Origin: Okapia johnstoni
Taxonomy: Eukaryota > Chordata > Mammalia > Artiodactyla > Giraffidae
NCBI GenBank assembly: GCA_024291935.2
Contig: CM044322.1
Location: forward strand, 25,171,405-25,235,404
Length of the DNA stretch: 64,000 nt
Direction of reading: 5' to 3'
Part shown: positions 10,905 to 21,844 of the stretch, piece by piece
How the letters are laid out: each line of letters opens with the position of its first letter
Numbering within the stretch: position 1 is the stretch's first letter
Position numbers and translations under genes: made by a program
Notes under the pieces: generated by a model
What the model saw: the letters and a program-made list of their open reading frames with translations, nothing else
Database searches by the model: none
What the model was told of the DNA's origin: nothing

Positions 10905-11634
10905 ACAAGAGTATGGTGGAGGAGGAGAATGAAAGAGCTGGCTTAAAAGTAAATACTAAGAAAACTAAGATCATGGCATCTGTCCCCATTACTTCATGGC
11001 AAACAGAGAGAGGAGAGGTGGAAGTAGTGACACATTTCCTCTTCTTGGGCTCTAAAATCACCGCAGATGGTGACTGCAGCCATGAAGTCAGAAGACGTTT
11101 GCTTCTTGACAGGAAAGCTATGACAAACCCAGATAGTGTGTTGAAAAGCAGAGGCATTACTCTGCCAACAAAGGTCCGTATAGTCAAAGCTATAGTCTTC
11201 CCAGTGGTCATGTACAGTTGTGAGAGCTGGGCCATAAAGAAGGTGGAGCATCAAAGAATTGATGAGTTCAAACTGTGGTGCAAGAGAAGACTCCTGAGAG
11301 TGCCTTGGACAGCAAGGAGATTAAACCAGTCAATCTTAAGGGAAATCAACCCTGAATACTCATTGGAAAGACTGATGCTGAAGCTGAAACTCCAATATTT
11401 TGGTCATCTGATGTGGACAGCTGACTCAATGGAAAAGTCTCTGATGCTGGGAAAGATTGAGGGCAGAAGGAAAAGAGGATGTCAGAGGGTGAGATGGCTG
11501 GATGGCATCCCTGATGCAATGGACATGAACTTGGGCAAACTTCAGGAAGTGGTGAGGGACAGAAAGGCCTGGCAGGCTGTAGTCTATGAGGTTGCAAAGA
11601 GTTGGACATGACTGAGCAACTGAACAGCAAAAAC
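10905..11634 (+). mobile_element. BovB (RTE LINE), 0.73-kb 3' fragment
   Basis: Sense BovB from shortly after the reverse-transcriptase catalytic motifs through the C-terminal domain to the tail actgagcaactgaacagc. It holds the open frame listed separately. It is 5'-truncated and no TSD was found. Confidence 0.94.
10913..11611 (+). pseudogene. BovB ORF2 C-terminal remnant, 232 codons open
   Basis: The longest frame in the window. It encodes the region downstream of the RTE reverse transcriptase: FLFLGSKITADGDCSHEVRR at residues about 43-62, then VFPVVMYSCESWAIKKVEHQ, then [14 protein letters not shown] and the end VRDRKAWQAVVYEVAKSWT. The fingers and palm with motifs A-C, and the endonuclease, are absent, so no enzyme can be made. 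The Met at 10913 is internal to the original ORF and is not a true start. The frame being open reflects limited age, not function. Confidence 0.92.
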
Positions 11635-11644
11635 ATGGACATTA

Positions 11645-11745
11645 TTTGGTGTCAGATCTGAGTTCAAGCTTTGCTCTGCTATTTATCCATAAACAGTGTG
11701 ACTTCAGACAGGTTATTTCTCCCCTATCATTACTGTTTTAAATCT
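11645..11745 (+). mobile_element. MIR SINE fragment
   Basis: A sense MIR core is recognisable, with tgtgacttcagacaggtta followed by the degraded cctctgtgcctcag equivalent. Confidence 0.55.
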
Positions 11746-12568
11746 CTCTGAACCACAGTTTTTGTGTAAAATGTTTTCTATAAGGTAGGAACAATAGGGA
11801 ATATATAAAACTGATGGAAAGTGTTAGAGGACGATGAACTTGCATCGGCACAAAGACCACTGTCTGCAACCAAAGGCAACCTTAGAGTGGCGGTCTTGGA
11901 GCACCTGGCTTCTTCCTGTGTGGTCCCCACTGCCCAGCACACAGGGGTAGTCTAATTTTTGGTGAGTGCCTAGTACCTCAGTTCTCAGGTCAGTAGAGAA
12001 TTTCACTCTTCTTCTCAGGCCTGAGTGCAGTTTCTCATAGAAACTCATTTATCTGGGTCACTTTGGTGGCTGCAGAGTTGGTGATTTGTCCAGTTTTTAT
12101 GGGAGCACACACTTTAAAAAGACCATTGGAAACTGTCACTCGACAGGATAAAAAGTGTCATTTAATGTCTTTCTGTCACCTCAACTGCTAGGACCAGAGT
12201 CAGGGCTGAATTCCTTCTCCTCCCAGATCTGAATGGAGAGGCTAAGACCAGGTCCATGGGATTGCCTCTTGTCGAAAGGGGGAAGTGAAGATGTGCATTG
12301 AAGAAATAATCACATGATCAAATTGATGAAGGGCTGATGGGTGTTTTCACATCTGTGGCAATGAAATCCTGTCCAAGACAAATTCTATTATTCCATTCAA
12401 GATTTACCTACCTGGCTGGACCTCAGAGAGAAACCAAAGGAGGGCCTGGCTGGGTCCAGAAGTTGTGTTCTTAGAGGGTTTGAAAAGCACTGACTTAAAA
12501 TGGATTTGGAACTCTCCCTTACCATCCCACTCATCGTAGGAGAGCTGAGGTGAGGGAACTGAAACCTC
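11746..12568. other. Unrecognised DNA
   Basis: Nothing recognised; frames of 72-74 codons are without domains. Confidence 0.4.
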
Positions 12569-13139
12569 CCATGTTCATGGCAGCACTGTTCATAGTAGCC
12601 AAGATATGGAAACAACCTAAATATCCATCAACAGATGAATGGATAAGGAAGGTGTGGTATATGTGTGAATGACAATGGACTGTTACTCAGCTGTAAAAGA
12701 AAGAATGAAATAATGCCATCTGCAGCCACATGGAGGGACCTAGAGATTGTCATATGAAGTGAAATAAGTCAGAAAGAGAAAGACAGATGCCATATGATAT
12801 CACTTATATGTGGAATCTAAAATATGACACAAATGAACTTATCTATGAAACAGAAACAGACTCATAGATAGAGAATAGAGACTTGCGGTTGCCAAAGGGG
12901 GATGGAGAACAAGGGAGGAAGGGATTGAGAGTTTGGGATTAGCAAATTGCAACCTATTGTATATAGGATGGATAAACAACAAGGTCCTGTATAGTAGAGG
13001 GAAATATATTCAATATCCTGTGATAAACCATAAAGGAAAAGAATATGAAAAAGAATGTGTGTACAACTGAATCACTTTGCTGTGTGGCAGAAATGAACAT
13101 TGTAAATCAACTATATTTCAATAAATTTTTTTTTAAAAA
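12569..13139 (+). mobile_element. Artiodactyl L1, ORF2 end plus 3' UTR
   Basis: Sense L1: the ORF2 C-terminal region (atccatcaacagatgaatgg, gttactcagctgtaaaag), then the 3' UTR with ataagtcagaaagagaaag and acaaggtcctgtatagtag, ending caataaatttttttttaaaa. It is 5'-truncated; no clear TSD was found. Confidence 0.93.
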
Positions 13140-13790
13140 GCATCTAAGTTTTCCCCCAGGACAAGGTGTTACAAGGTTTCCAGAAGAGACACAAGCTCTT
13201 GTCCTTGACGACTCAGGCACACAAACATTGGAAATAGTGGGAAGATTTTAACAAGGGAGGGGGAGAAGCTATCAATCATAAAAACTCAAGAAGTGTTCTG
13301 TGTGGCCCCTCTCTGGTCAGGCAGAGACTTGTGAGAGGTGGGTCTTGGCATGGATATTTCTGGACACCTTGGGCTGTGGACTTGGTCTGTGTGCATAGGG
13401 CTTCCAAGCCCCCCACAGTCCACGATGGAGCTCAAGGCAGGCAGCAGTGGGATGCTCCCCAGAGCTGCCCTGTGGAGGGAGAAGGGATTGGTTAGATCAT
13501 CAGAGAGCTCTGGGCCATGCAAGGTCAGGAATTGATTGTGTGGCTACACTGATCAGCCCAAGAGCTTCTTCTTTTCCAGTGAGGCATCTCTTATGTACTT
13601 GTACATCGTACTGGTTTTCTTCTGATCTCCCGGGAGATGACAGCTACTGCTATTCACAGCTGTGCTCTCAGGTCTCCTCTTGGGTAGGACTTCTTAAACT
13701 TGCCCAGTTTCAGCTTAACTTCAGCCAAGCAAGAGAGCTTGGAGGTCATGCTCCTTTTTGGAGTGATTTTTTGACTTGAATCTTTCATGG
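13140..13790. other. Unrecognised DNA
   Basis: No repeat recognised. Overlapping frames up to 110 codons (13447-13779, plus) show no domain. Confidence 0.4.
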
Positions 13791-13794
13791 TCAC

Positions 13795-13935
13795 TGGGAG
13801 GTTGTTGAAAATGCAGACTCACAGCCCCACCCCAGATAGTCTGATTATTGGGGTCTCATTGCTGTTCTGTTCAATCTATGCAACAAAAACTCCCAGGAGC
13901 TCTTGCTTCAGGTGGTTTAAGGACCACTGTCCTAG
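13795..13935 (-). mobile_element. MER5-like hAT MITE, degraded
   Basis: It contains the remnants agccccaccccagatagtct and aggtggtttaaggaccactg, the inner and end motifs of MER5-type elements. Confidence 0.5.
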
Positions 13936-13937
13936 TG

Positions 13938-14112
13938 CAGTGGGATTCAAAGTCATCCTGGACCAGCATCACTGGAGGTCTTATTAGAGATGCAGATTCT
14001 TGGGCCCTAACCCAGACCTAGTGAATGAGAAGTTGGGGTAGGGCCAATAATCTGGATTTCAGTAGTCATCCTGGAGATTCTGATGTAGGCTAAGGATTGA
14101 GAAAGAACCAAA
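13938..14112 (-). mobile_element. MER5A-like hAT MITE
   Basis: It reads gcagtgggattcaaagtcat, ggaccagcatcactgg and cctaacccagacctagtgaa, then the other end near gtagtcatcctggagattct. The order matches antisense MER5A. It follows the previous copy directly, so two related elements stand in tandem. Confidence 0.7.
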
Positions 14113-14339
14113 ACACCAGGGTTTGCAACAACCAAGGGTGTGCTGAATGAATTTCAAGCCTTGCTTGTTTGCCAAATGTTCCTTGGGATGGGGCACCAAA
14201 TACCAGTGTGAGCAGGCAGGCATAATTTTGATTAGGTACTAATCTGGTGGTATTAAAAATTTACAAGGAAAGCTAAAAATAACAAGGGAATGATTCATGC
14301 TTACAAGTCTTAACCATTGTCCTCCTGTAATCATGGGTA

Positions 14340-14525
14340 TGCCACTCTGCACTGTGAATACTGACTTTGTGAGCCTGGGCAAGTTACCTGATCCTCTTGA
14401 GTATCAGTTGCCTCAACTGTAACGTGTAAAACGTAATATTATCATCTACTTAAACAGGGCTAAAACTTGTATGAATTACATAGAACAAAGCCTTACAGAG
14501 CAAGCTGATAGAGCTACTAATATTT
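14340..14525 (+). mobile_element. MIR SINE
   Basis: The sense core gagcctgggcaagttacctg and the following agtatcagttgcctcaactg match MIR; the ends are degraded. Confidence 0.6.
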
Positions 14526-14859
14526 ACTAGAAATCTGTGGTGGACAGAATTCTGAGATGACTCCGAGATTCTTACCCCGCCGACAGGTAGCACTTATGAG
14601 TATGATGTCATTCCTTTGATTAGGTTCTATTACCTGTCAAGGGTGATGAACTGTCATTCCTGTGATCACATTGTGTTATGTGGCACTGTCTTAATTCTCC
14701 TGCCTATCTGGGGAAAGCAAACAGCCATGTTATGGGGAGGGGGGCACCTGGCAAGGACCTGAGGGCAGCCTTGGGAGCTCACAGTGATCCCTGAATGGCA
14801 GGTAGCAAGGAAAGGGGCTCCTGGTGTGTTCAAGGGACAGTAAGGGGCAGAGAAGTGGG
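14526..14859. other. Unrecognised DNA
   Basis: A possible degraded LTR (tgtggtggacagaattctga onward resembles the start of a MaLR LTR); not certain enough to name. Confidence 0.3.
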
Positions 14860-15640
14860 AGATGAGGATGAAGAGAAAGGTTTATAGATCACTGTGAGGA
14901 CTCTGACTTCTGAGCAGATGAATGACATGTTTTGACTTCCAGTTTTTAAAGAGTCACTTGGGCTTCCCTGGTGGCTCAGATGGTAAAGAATCTGCCTGCA
15001 GTGCAGGAGACCCGGGTTGGAAGATTCCCTGGAGAAGGGATTGGCTACCACTCCAGTATTCTTGCCTGGAGACTCCCATGGACAGAGGGGCCTGGCAGGC
15101 ACAATCCATGGGATCACAGAGTCAGACACGACAAACACTTTGGCTTCTGTAGTAGTGGCAGGACTAATAACCAGTTGTGAGCAACAGGTGAAGAATGATG
15201 ATGTGTATGTGCCTGAATGTGTATACACACATACACTTGCACACATGTGTGTAACATACCATTCATGTATATTACAACTCTTCCCTTTGGCCAGATTGGT
15301 AACAAAGGAAATGAGGAAGAATGGCTGGATTCTGTATATATTTGGAAGGTAGTTTCAACAGAATTTCCTAATAGATAAGATGTAGGTGATGAGTGAGAAG
15401 AGTAAGATGTCACTCTAAGGCTTTTGTTGAACAGTTGAGTGTGGAGTTACAGTCAATGGAGATGATGAAAGCTGTGCATAGAGTAAATCTGGGGCAAAAG
15501 GTCAGGGGTTGGTTTTGAATGTGTTGGGGCTACAGTATCTGTTAGACATTCAAGTGGAGGTCGTGGGAGTGTAGGTGGAACACAAGCCAAGGCTGGGAGT
15601 CAGGAGTGGGCTGGACATGCAAATTGGGATGGGTTTTAGA
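14860..15640 (-). mobile_element. L2 LINE remnant, split by Bov-tA
   Basis: The antisense of the L2 RT-to-3' region is recognisable after 15138: ggctggattctgtatatatt, then tagacattcaagtggaggtc, the complement of the usual acttggatgtctaataggca segment. A Bov-tA interrupts it at 14959-15138. Confidence 0.65.
14959..15138 (+). mobile_element. Bov-tA SINE
   Basis: It starts gggcttccctggtggctcag and continues through the internal body to cagacacgaca. Part of the B-box region is deleted: cgatccctgggtt is missing after cccgggtt. Confidence 0.93.
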
Positions 15641-15842
15641 GCCTCGTGGCGCAGATGGTAAAGAATCTGGCTGCAATGCAGGAGACCCACGTTCGATCCT
15701 TGGGTCAGAAAGATCCCCTGGAAAAGGGAATGGTTACCCACTCTAGTATTCTTGCCTGGAGAATTCCATGGACAGAGGAGCCTGGTGGACCACAGTCCAT
15801 GGCGTTGCAAAGAGTCGGACATGACTGAGCAACTAACACTTT
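15638..15842 (+). mobile_element. Bov-tA SINE
   Basis: Sense copy with cgttcgatccttgggtc as its B box, ending atgactgagcaactaacact. Confidence 0.92.
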
Positions 15843-16159
15843 AATAAAACTTTTATTAAGATAAATTTACTCAACTTAATGGAGTCTTCTATCCTGACAT
15901 TTTTCTTTGTGAGCTTTTTGATATTCAAATGTCCCTTCTTTTGGGGGGATAAAATCAAGATTAGATGGTGGACTTTTCTAATGTATTTACTTAGCAAAGT
16001 AAATAACAAACCTTTGTTTACACAGGGGACAGTGGAAATTTATAAGTGGAAGTAGAACTTATGCAGGAATGTGCATGACTGTCAAGTTTCGTGCAGCCCA
16101 GTGAATCAACACAAACTGAGCACAGCTGTGTAACCACTGCTGCACTCAGGGAGGGTGAC

Positions 16160-17585
16160 ATTACATGTATCTGAGACTCCTCATGTCTTTTAATCACCTC
16201 CCCACTTAGTATGTTGTAGTGACCTCTCTCCATTGTAGTGTAGTTTTGCCTGTTTTTGAAATTTCCATGAATGGAATCATTGAGTATGTTTCCCTTCTGT
16301 CTGGTTTCTTTTTCTGAACCTACCATGGGATTCATCCATGTTTTTCTGTGTAGCAATAGTTGGTTCTTTCTCATTTCCATGTAATATTCTGCAGTGTGCA
16401 TATGTCACACACATGTAATATGTCCCTTAGTCTGTTGATAGTCCCTTGGGTTACATCCAGTTGTTGACTATTTTGAATGGTGCCTCCATGCTTTCTCATA
16501 AAAGTCTTTGATGTAAAGAGCACACACATCTTCAGGAGTAGAAGAACCGGATGTGCCTATGCTCACCTTTAGATGCTGATGATCTTACAGGGTGATTGTC
16601 CTGGTTTGCTCTCTCAGTGAAAGTATATGAGAGTTCCAGTTGCCCTGCATCATTTTTTGTCAACATTTGATATTATCTTTTTCATTTTTGTCACGCTAGT
16701 GGTATGGAGTAGTAGATCACTGCTGTTTTCATTTGCACTTCCCTGATGACTAATGGTGGTGAGCACTGTTTTAATCAGCCATTTGGATATCTTCTTTTAT
16801 TGTGTTTGCTCGAGGCTTTTGTCCTTTTCTTTATTGGGGTATCTGTCTTTTTCTTATTGAATTGTAGGAGTTTATAAATAATCTGGATACCAGTCTTTGG
16901 GTCACAGGTATGTTTTCCTAATCAACAGCTTGCCCTTTCACCCTCTTAATAGTGTCTTTTGATGAGCAGAAATTTCTAATTTGAAAGTAATCTGCAATAG
17001 TAATCTTTTACTTAGTGGGAAGTGCTTTTTGTGCCCTGTTTAAGAAATCTTTGCCTGCTATGAGGCCTTATCTTTTCCATTTGGATCTAAAACCTATCTG
17101 AAATAGATTTTTATATATAGTATGAGTTATAAGTCAAGATTCTTCTTTTCCTTTATGAATATCCTATTGATCCAGCACAACTTATTGAAAAGATCATCCT
17201 TTCCCCTATGCTCTGCAGTGCTCTCCTTGCCATGAATCAAATACCCATATATGTGTTATCTACTTTGGACTTTCTGTTCTGTTCTATTAATCCATTTGCT
17301 TATTCTTTTTAAAAATCTGTTAATTTGTTTTTTAGTATTTATTTATTTGGCTGCATTGGGTCCTAGCTGCAGCATGCAGGCTCTCTAGTTGCTTGGAGGC
17401 ATGTAGAATCTTAGTTCTCTGACCAGGGATAGAACCTGAGTCCCCTGCATTGCAAGGCAGATTCTTAACCATTGGACCACCAGGCAAGTCCCTGCTTGTC
17501 TATTCTTGTCACACCATACTATCTTAGTTATGTGGCGTATGTCTTACTATCTAAGAATGAGTCCTTCAACTTTGCTTGGAATCTG
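16160..17585 (-). mobile_element. Old L1 (L1M type), ORF2 end to 3' region, antisense
   Basis: Minus-strand reading at 16290-16401 gives HTAEYYMEMRKNQLLLHRKTW, like the C-terminus of L1 ORF2p, with the upstream ORF2 sequence continuing to the right (for instance acaacttattgaaaagatca at about 17175, the complement of the usual attccctatttaataaatgg region). A CHR SINE splits it at 17340-17495, and the same L1 resumes at about 19530 after the BovB insertion. Confidence 0.75.
17340..17495 (-). mobile_element. CHR-type SINE
   Basis: Antisense CHR: ggctgcattgggtcctagct, atcttagttctctgaccagg and a terminal ccaccaggcaagtccctg. It is nested in the L1. Confidence 0.85.
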
Positions 17586-17770
17586 ACTAGTGAACTTGGT
17601 GAGCTAGCCCGGTGGACAGGTTAAGAAGTACAGCTCAGAGGAATGTGAATAGCACATCTGAAAGGGAGAAAGCTAACACACTTGCATGCTCAGTGCATTC
17701 AGACCCAATGCCAAGCCCTCTACAAGCACCATCTCTGTTATTCTTTGAGGTCTTTGTCTTCAAGGAACGG

Positions 17771-19510
17771 CTGCTGTTGTTCAGTCACTAAGCTGTGTTT
17801 GACTCTTTGTGACCCAGTGTGTTGCAACATGCCAGGCGTCTCTGTCCCTCACTATCTCCTGGAGTTTGTTCAAACTCATCTCCATTGAGTCAGTGATACC
17901 ATCAAACCATCTCATCCTCTGTTGCCCCATTCTCCTCCTGCCCTCAATCTTTCCCAGCATCAAGGTCTTTTCAATGAGTCAGCTCTTCACATCAGGTGGT
18001 CAAAGTATTGGCGCTTCAGCTTCAGTATTAGTCCTTCCAATAAATATTCAGGGTTGATTTCCTTTAGGATTAACAGGTTTGAACTCCTTGAAGTCCAAGA
18101 CTCTCAAGAGTCTTATCCATCACCACAATTTGAAAGCATCAGTTCTTCGGCACTCAGCCTTCTTTGTGGTCCAACTCTCATGTCCATTCATGACTGCTGG
18201 AAAAACTATAACTTTGACTGTACAGACCTTTAGTTGGTAAAGGGATGTCTCTGCTTTGTAATATGCTGTCTAGGTTTGTCATAGCTTTTCTTCCAAAGAG
18301 CAAGAGTCTTTTAATATCATGGCTGCAGTCATCGTCTGCAGTGATTTTGGAGCCGAAGAAAATAAAATCTGTCACTATTTCTATTTTCCCCCCATCTATT
18401 TGTCATGAAGTGATGGGACCAGGTGCCATGATTTTAGTTTTTTGAATGTTGAGTTTTAAGCCAGCTTTTTCACATTCTTCATTCACCCTCATCAAGAGAT
18501 TCTTTAGTTCCTCTTTACTTTCTGCCGTTAGAGTGGTATCATCTGCATATCTGAGGTTGTTGATATTTCTCCCTGCAATCTTTATTCCATCTTGTGATTC
18601 ATCAAGCTTGGCATTTCACATGATGTACTCTGCATAGAAGTTAAATAAGCTGAATGAAATTATACAGCCTTGATTTACTCCTTTCTCAATTTGGAACCAG
18701 TCTGTTGTTCCATGTCTGGTTCTAACTGTTGCTTCTTGGCCTGCATACAGGTTTCTCAGGAGACAGGTAAGGTGGTCTGGTATTCCCATCTCTTTAATAA
18801 GGTTCCACAATTTGTTGTGATCCACACAGTCAAAAGCTTTAGCATAGTCAATGAAGCAGATGTTTTTCTGATATTCCTTTGCTTTCTCTATGATCAAACA
18901 GATGTTGGCAATTTGATCTCTGGTTCCTCTGCTTTTTCTAATACCAGCTTGTACATCTAGAAGTTCTTGGTTCACATATTGTTGAAGCCTAGCTTGAAGG
19001 ATTTTGAACATTACCTTACTAGCATGTGAAATGAGCACACTTGTCCAGTAGTTTGAACATTCTTTGACATTGCCCTTCTTTGGGATTGGAATGAAAACTG
19101 ACATCTTCCAGTCCTGTGGCTACTACTGAGTTTTCCAAATTTGCTGACATATTGAGTGTATCACTTTAATAACATCATCTTTTAGGATTTGAAATAGCTG
19201 GAATTCCATCACCTCCATTAGCTTTGCTCATAGTAATGCTTCCTCAGGCCCACTTGACTTCACACTCCAGGATGTCTGGCTCTAAGTGAGTGACCACATC
19301 TCTGTGGTTATCTGGGCCATTAAGACCTTTTTCGTTTAGTTTTCCTGTGTATTCTTGTCACCTTTTCGTAATCTCTTCTGCTTCTGTTAGGTCCTTGCCA
19401 TTTCTGTCCTTTATTGTTCCCAACCTTGCATGAAATGTTCCCTTGACATCTCCAGTTTTTGTGAAGAGATCTCTAGTCTTTTCCTTTCCATTGTTTTACT
19501 CTATAAATAA
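17771..19510 (-). mobile_element. BovB (RTE LINE), 1.74 kb
   Basis: The largest BovB copy here. It reads antisense from the 3' tail (tgttgttcagtcactaag) through the C-terminal region and the whole reverse-transcriptase palm, into the region upstream of it (ctagtcttttcctttcc near 19490). It inserted into an old L1 that resumes at 19530. The 5' end (endonuclease) is missing. Confidence 0.94.
18529..19104 (-). pseudogene. BovB reverse-transcriptase core remnant
   Basis: A 162-codon open frame (18616-19104) carries RTE reverse-transcriptase blocks: IPIPKKGN near the start, RGTRDQIANI at about 60-69, motif A FIDYAKAFDCVDH at 84-96 with the catalytic Asp, and motif B GVNQGCIISFSLFN at 142-155. The frame ends at a TGA right after EYIM, where intact copies have an Arg codon; a CGA-to-TGA type change would explain it. 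The same frame then reads on to motif C, YADDTTL, at 18529-18549. Endonuclease and full length are lacking, so the copy is dead. Confidence 0.92.
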
Positions 19511-19529
19511 TGTTGGAAAATATCCCTTT

Positions 19530-19686
19530 GAAGTTTGGTTGCCTCAGTTGTTCTTGGCCCTTTGCATTCCATAATACATTTTATAACCCTTTTGTCAGTG
19601 TTCACAATGAAATCCTGTTGTTTGATTGGAATTTTACTCATATATGATCAATTTGAGAAGAATAGATAAGCTTTCAGTATTGAATC
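19530..19686 (-). mobile_element. Old L1, continuation beyond the BovB insertion
   Basis: ttgttcttggccctttgcat through tcagtattgaatcttctaat matches antisense L1 ORF2, and continues the copy that stops near 17585. The intervening 1.9 kb was therefore gained later. Confidence 0.6.
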
Positions 19687-19694
19687 TTCTAATG

Positions 19695-19986
19695 CACATG
19701 TTTGGCAAACTTTTTCTGTATAGATTCTGATAGTATTTACTAAATACTTTAGGCTTTGTGGGATAGTGTCTATTGCAATTACTCAATTCTGCTATTGTAG
19801 GATGAAAGCAATTATATAATTTATATCTAACATCTCTACAATATATAGATACATAATGTCAATATCTACATTTTCTAAAAATATCATATACAAATGAATG
19901 AGTATAGCTGTGTTCCCATAAAGCTGTATCCATAAAAAGAGGCAGTGGGCCAGATTTAGGCATAGGCTGCAGCTTGCTGACTCCTG
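19695..19986. mobile_element. hAT-Charlie-type nonautonomous transposon
   Basis: Ends match: 5' CACATGTTTGGCAAAC and 3' GCTTGCTGACTCCTG. The interior has aatactttaggctttgtggg and cagtgggccagatttaggca, known from a common mammalian hAT MITE. The likely 8-bp TSD is ttctaatg (19687-19694) and ttctaatc (19987-19994). Confidence 0.7.
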
Positions 19987-19999
19987 TTCTAATCTATGA

Positions 20000-21098
20000 A
20001 CATCTCCTCCGAGTTCTTTCCTATCCCCTTGCTCTGTGAAATCCAGAAGTCTGGGAACCACATTCTGTTATCTTCTACCACGTCTTATAGTCCCCCCTCA
20101 TATTTCTGTTCTGCCTTGTGCAGTAATTGTTTGTATTTTTATTGGAGTCTCTGATTAGGTCGAGCCATTTGAGACCAGGGACTAGGTTTTTTCCATTTCT
20201 TGTTATCCCTGGTGCACTGTGAAAGGTCTGGCATGCATAATGGTACAATCAGTAACTTGGATCCAAGTCTGAATTTAAAGAGGACGTAGGAGAGGAGGGG
20301 TTTAGATGCTCACCCTTGAGGCCCTGGGCCCTAAATTTCTCTGTCTTTTCTACAGTTTTGGGGAGAAATCCACAACCTCCAAACTTGGCTCTGTCTTTTC
20401 TTTAAGGATTATCAGCTTCCTTCATCTTATATTCTTCCAGGAAAGTTCTGTTCCTTTGGGCATATAGAATGAACATGTATATGTTAGATTTTGGGCCACC
20501 AGACAGCGAGCCTGCATTTACTGATCTCCTGAGCCCGAACATGGCACTCTATAAGCTTTTGAATAAATGACTGGACTAACCAAGGGAGAAGGAGCTGCTA
20601 TTTCTGTTTCTCATTGGAAATACCCTGTTAATACCTCTTTTGATCACATTTCTCTTAGAATGGCAGCGCTCTGCATCTGGCTTCCAAGGGGAGCTTTACT
20701 AGGGGCTACTCTTTCAGCACCACCAGACAGAGCTGCTCCGGCCGGCTGTGATTTGAGGTGTGCTGTGGTCTGGCCCTGAGTGGAGAGGAAGAGAAGGCTG
20801 AGCACAGCCTGCAGTGACCTTCTCTCTGTGATTTACCGCCTTGTGCACACAGTCGCTGGTCACCCTGGGAAGATGTGACTCAGCAGATCACAGCCCCGGA
20901 GGCTGATGGGGGCCGTTCGGGGCCTCTGGCACAAGGACACCTGGCAGCCCGGGCTGGCTCTCCACCCCGAGTCAGCAGCAGCCCCACGATCCAGGACTCG
21001 CCAGCTCAGGTTAGAAACTGGGCTTCCTTGGAGTTTTCCCCCCTCACTTTTGGTTGTGGTTTTGAAGCTGTACCATTTTATTTCTCTAGTTTCGTGCT
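20000..21098. other. Mostly unrecognised DNA with a GC-richer part
   Basis: 20120-20250 resembles an L2 3' end in sense orientation (gagaccagggactaggtttt, then ggtctggcatgcataatgg). 20690-21010 is GC-richer, has several CpGs and no repeat, and includes a TGACTCAGCA site at 20876-20885. No gene was recognised. Confidence 0.4.
20876..20885. promoter_or_regulatory. NF-E2/AP-1-like site (half MARE)
   Basis: TGACTCAGCA matches the known core bound by AP-1 and CNC-small Maf dimers. A ten-base match arises often by chance; what favours it slightly is its place in a GC-richer repeat-free block. Confidence 0.25.
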
Positions 21099-21264
21099 TT
21101 GAACACTGGCTGCTGCTGCTGCTGCTGCTGCTGCTAAGTCGCTCCAGTCGTGTCCGACTCTCCACGACCCCATGGACTGCAGCCTACCAGGCTTTTCCAT
21201 CCATGGGATTTTCCAGGCAAGAGTACTGGAGTGGGGTGCCAATGCCTTCTCCATTGAACACTGG
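21099..21264 (-). mobile_element. BOV-A single-unit SINE with CTG tail
   Basis: The antisense unit ctaagtcgctccagtcgtgt to ggtgccaatgccttctcca is at 21110-21253. The perfect 11-bp TSD ttgaacactgg lies at 21099-21109 and 21254-21264. The (CTG)9-like start is the complement of the BOV-A2 3' CAG tail. Confidence 0.93.
21110..21135. repeat. CTG trinucleotide run
   Basis: About nine units, part of the SINE tail. It makes the minus-strand frame at 20860-21165 read poly-Ser. Confidence 0.95.
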
Positions 21265-21356
21265 TTAGCATGTTGAAAATGAAAATCACTCAGTGTTGTC
21301 CGACTCTTCGACCCCGTGGACTGTTGCCTGCCGGGCTCCTCTGTCCCCGGTTAGCA
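21263..21356 (-). mobile_element. 78-bp Bov SINE fragment
   Basis: 21271-21348 is the antisense 3' part of a Bov-tA/BOV-A unit (cagtgttgtccgactcttcg, ggctcctctgtcccc). It is flanked by ggttagca at 21263-21270 and 21349-21356. The first TSD overlaps the last bases of the neighbouring SINE's TSD. Confidence 0.8.
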
Positions 21357-21739
21357 CATTTTACTTTCTCAAAGACTTTATACCTAACTAGTGTGGTTGG
21401 TGGGCGAGCCAGGTGGACAGCCTGGAGGAATGAGAACAGAGCGTCTAGAACGGCAGTAGCTAGATGTCCTTGCTTTCGCTGCATCCCAGACTCCCCAGTA
21501 CAGTCTGCACGCACAGCCTCAGTTACTCTGTGCCATCCAAAGCCGTCTGAAAAGGTCCCTCAAAGTAAGTCCATGTAAATGGGGACTAAAATTTCAAAGT
21601 GAACAGTGGTGGTAGGATTGAGAAGGTTTTGGACTTTCATATTAAAACTGCAATGAAAAACTTTAGAAATAAGTTTCTTTAAAGTAACAAAATTTAAGTT
21701 GGGGAGAGGGTATGAATTCAGGAGACTTCAACTTCAGTA
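21357..21739. other. Unrecognised DNA
   Basis: Nothing recognised. Confidence 0.4.
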
Positions 21740-21844
21740 ATATGTTCGCTTGTTTTTTTTTTTTCCAATAATAACTGTATAGCAAATATAGCAAAGTGAT
21801 TTTTTAGTCATTCTGGCTGACATTATATTTTTATTTAAGATTTT

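Noticed and set aside
10913..11611. 232-codon frame as a host gene
   Set aside because: The whole peptide is the C-terminal part of the BovB reverse-transcriptase protein; the frame is bounded by BovB sequence.
20860..21165. Protein with a poly-Ser run
   Set aside because: The Ser run is the CTG tail of a BOV-A SINE read on the minus strand.
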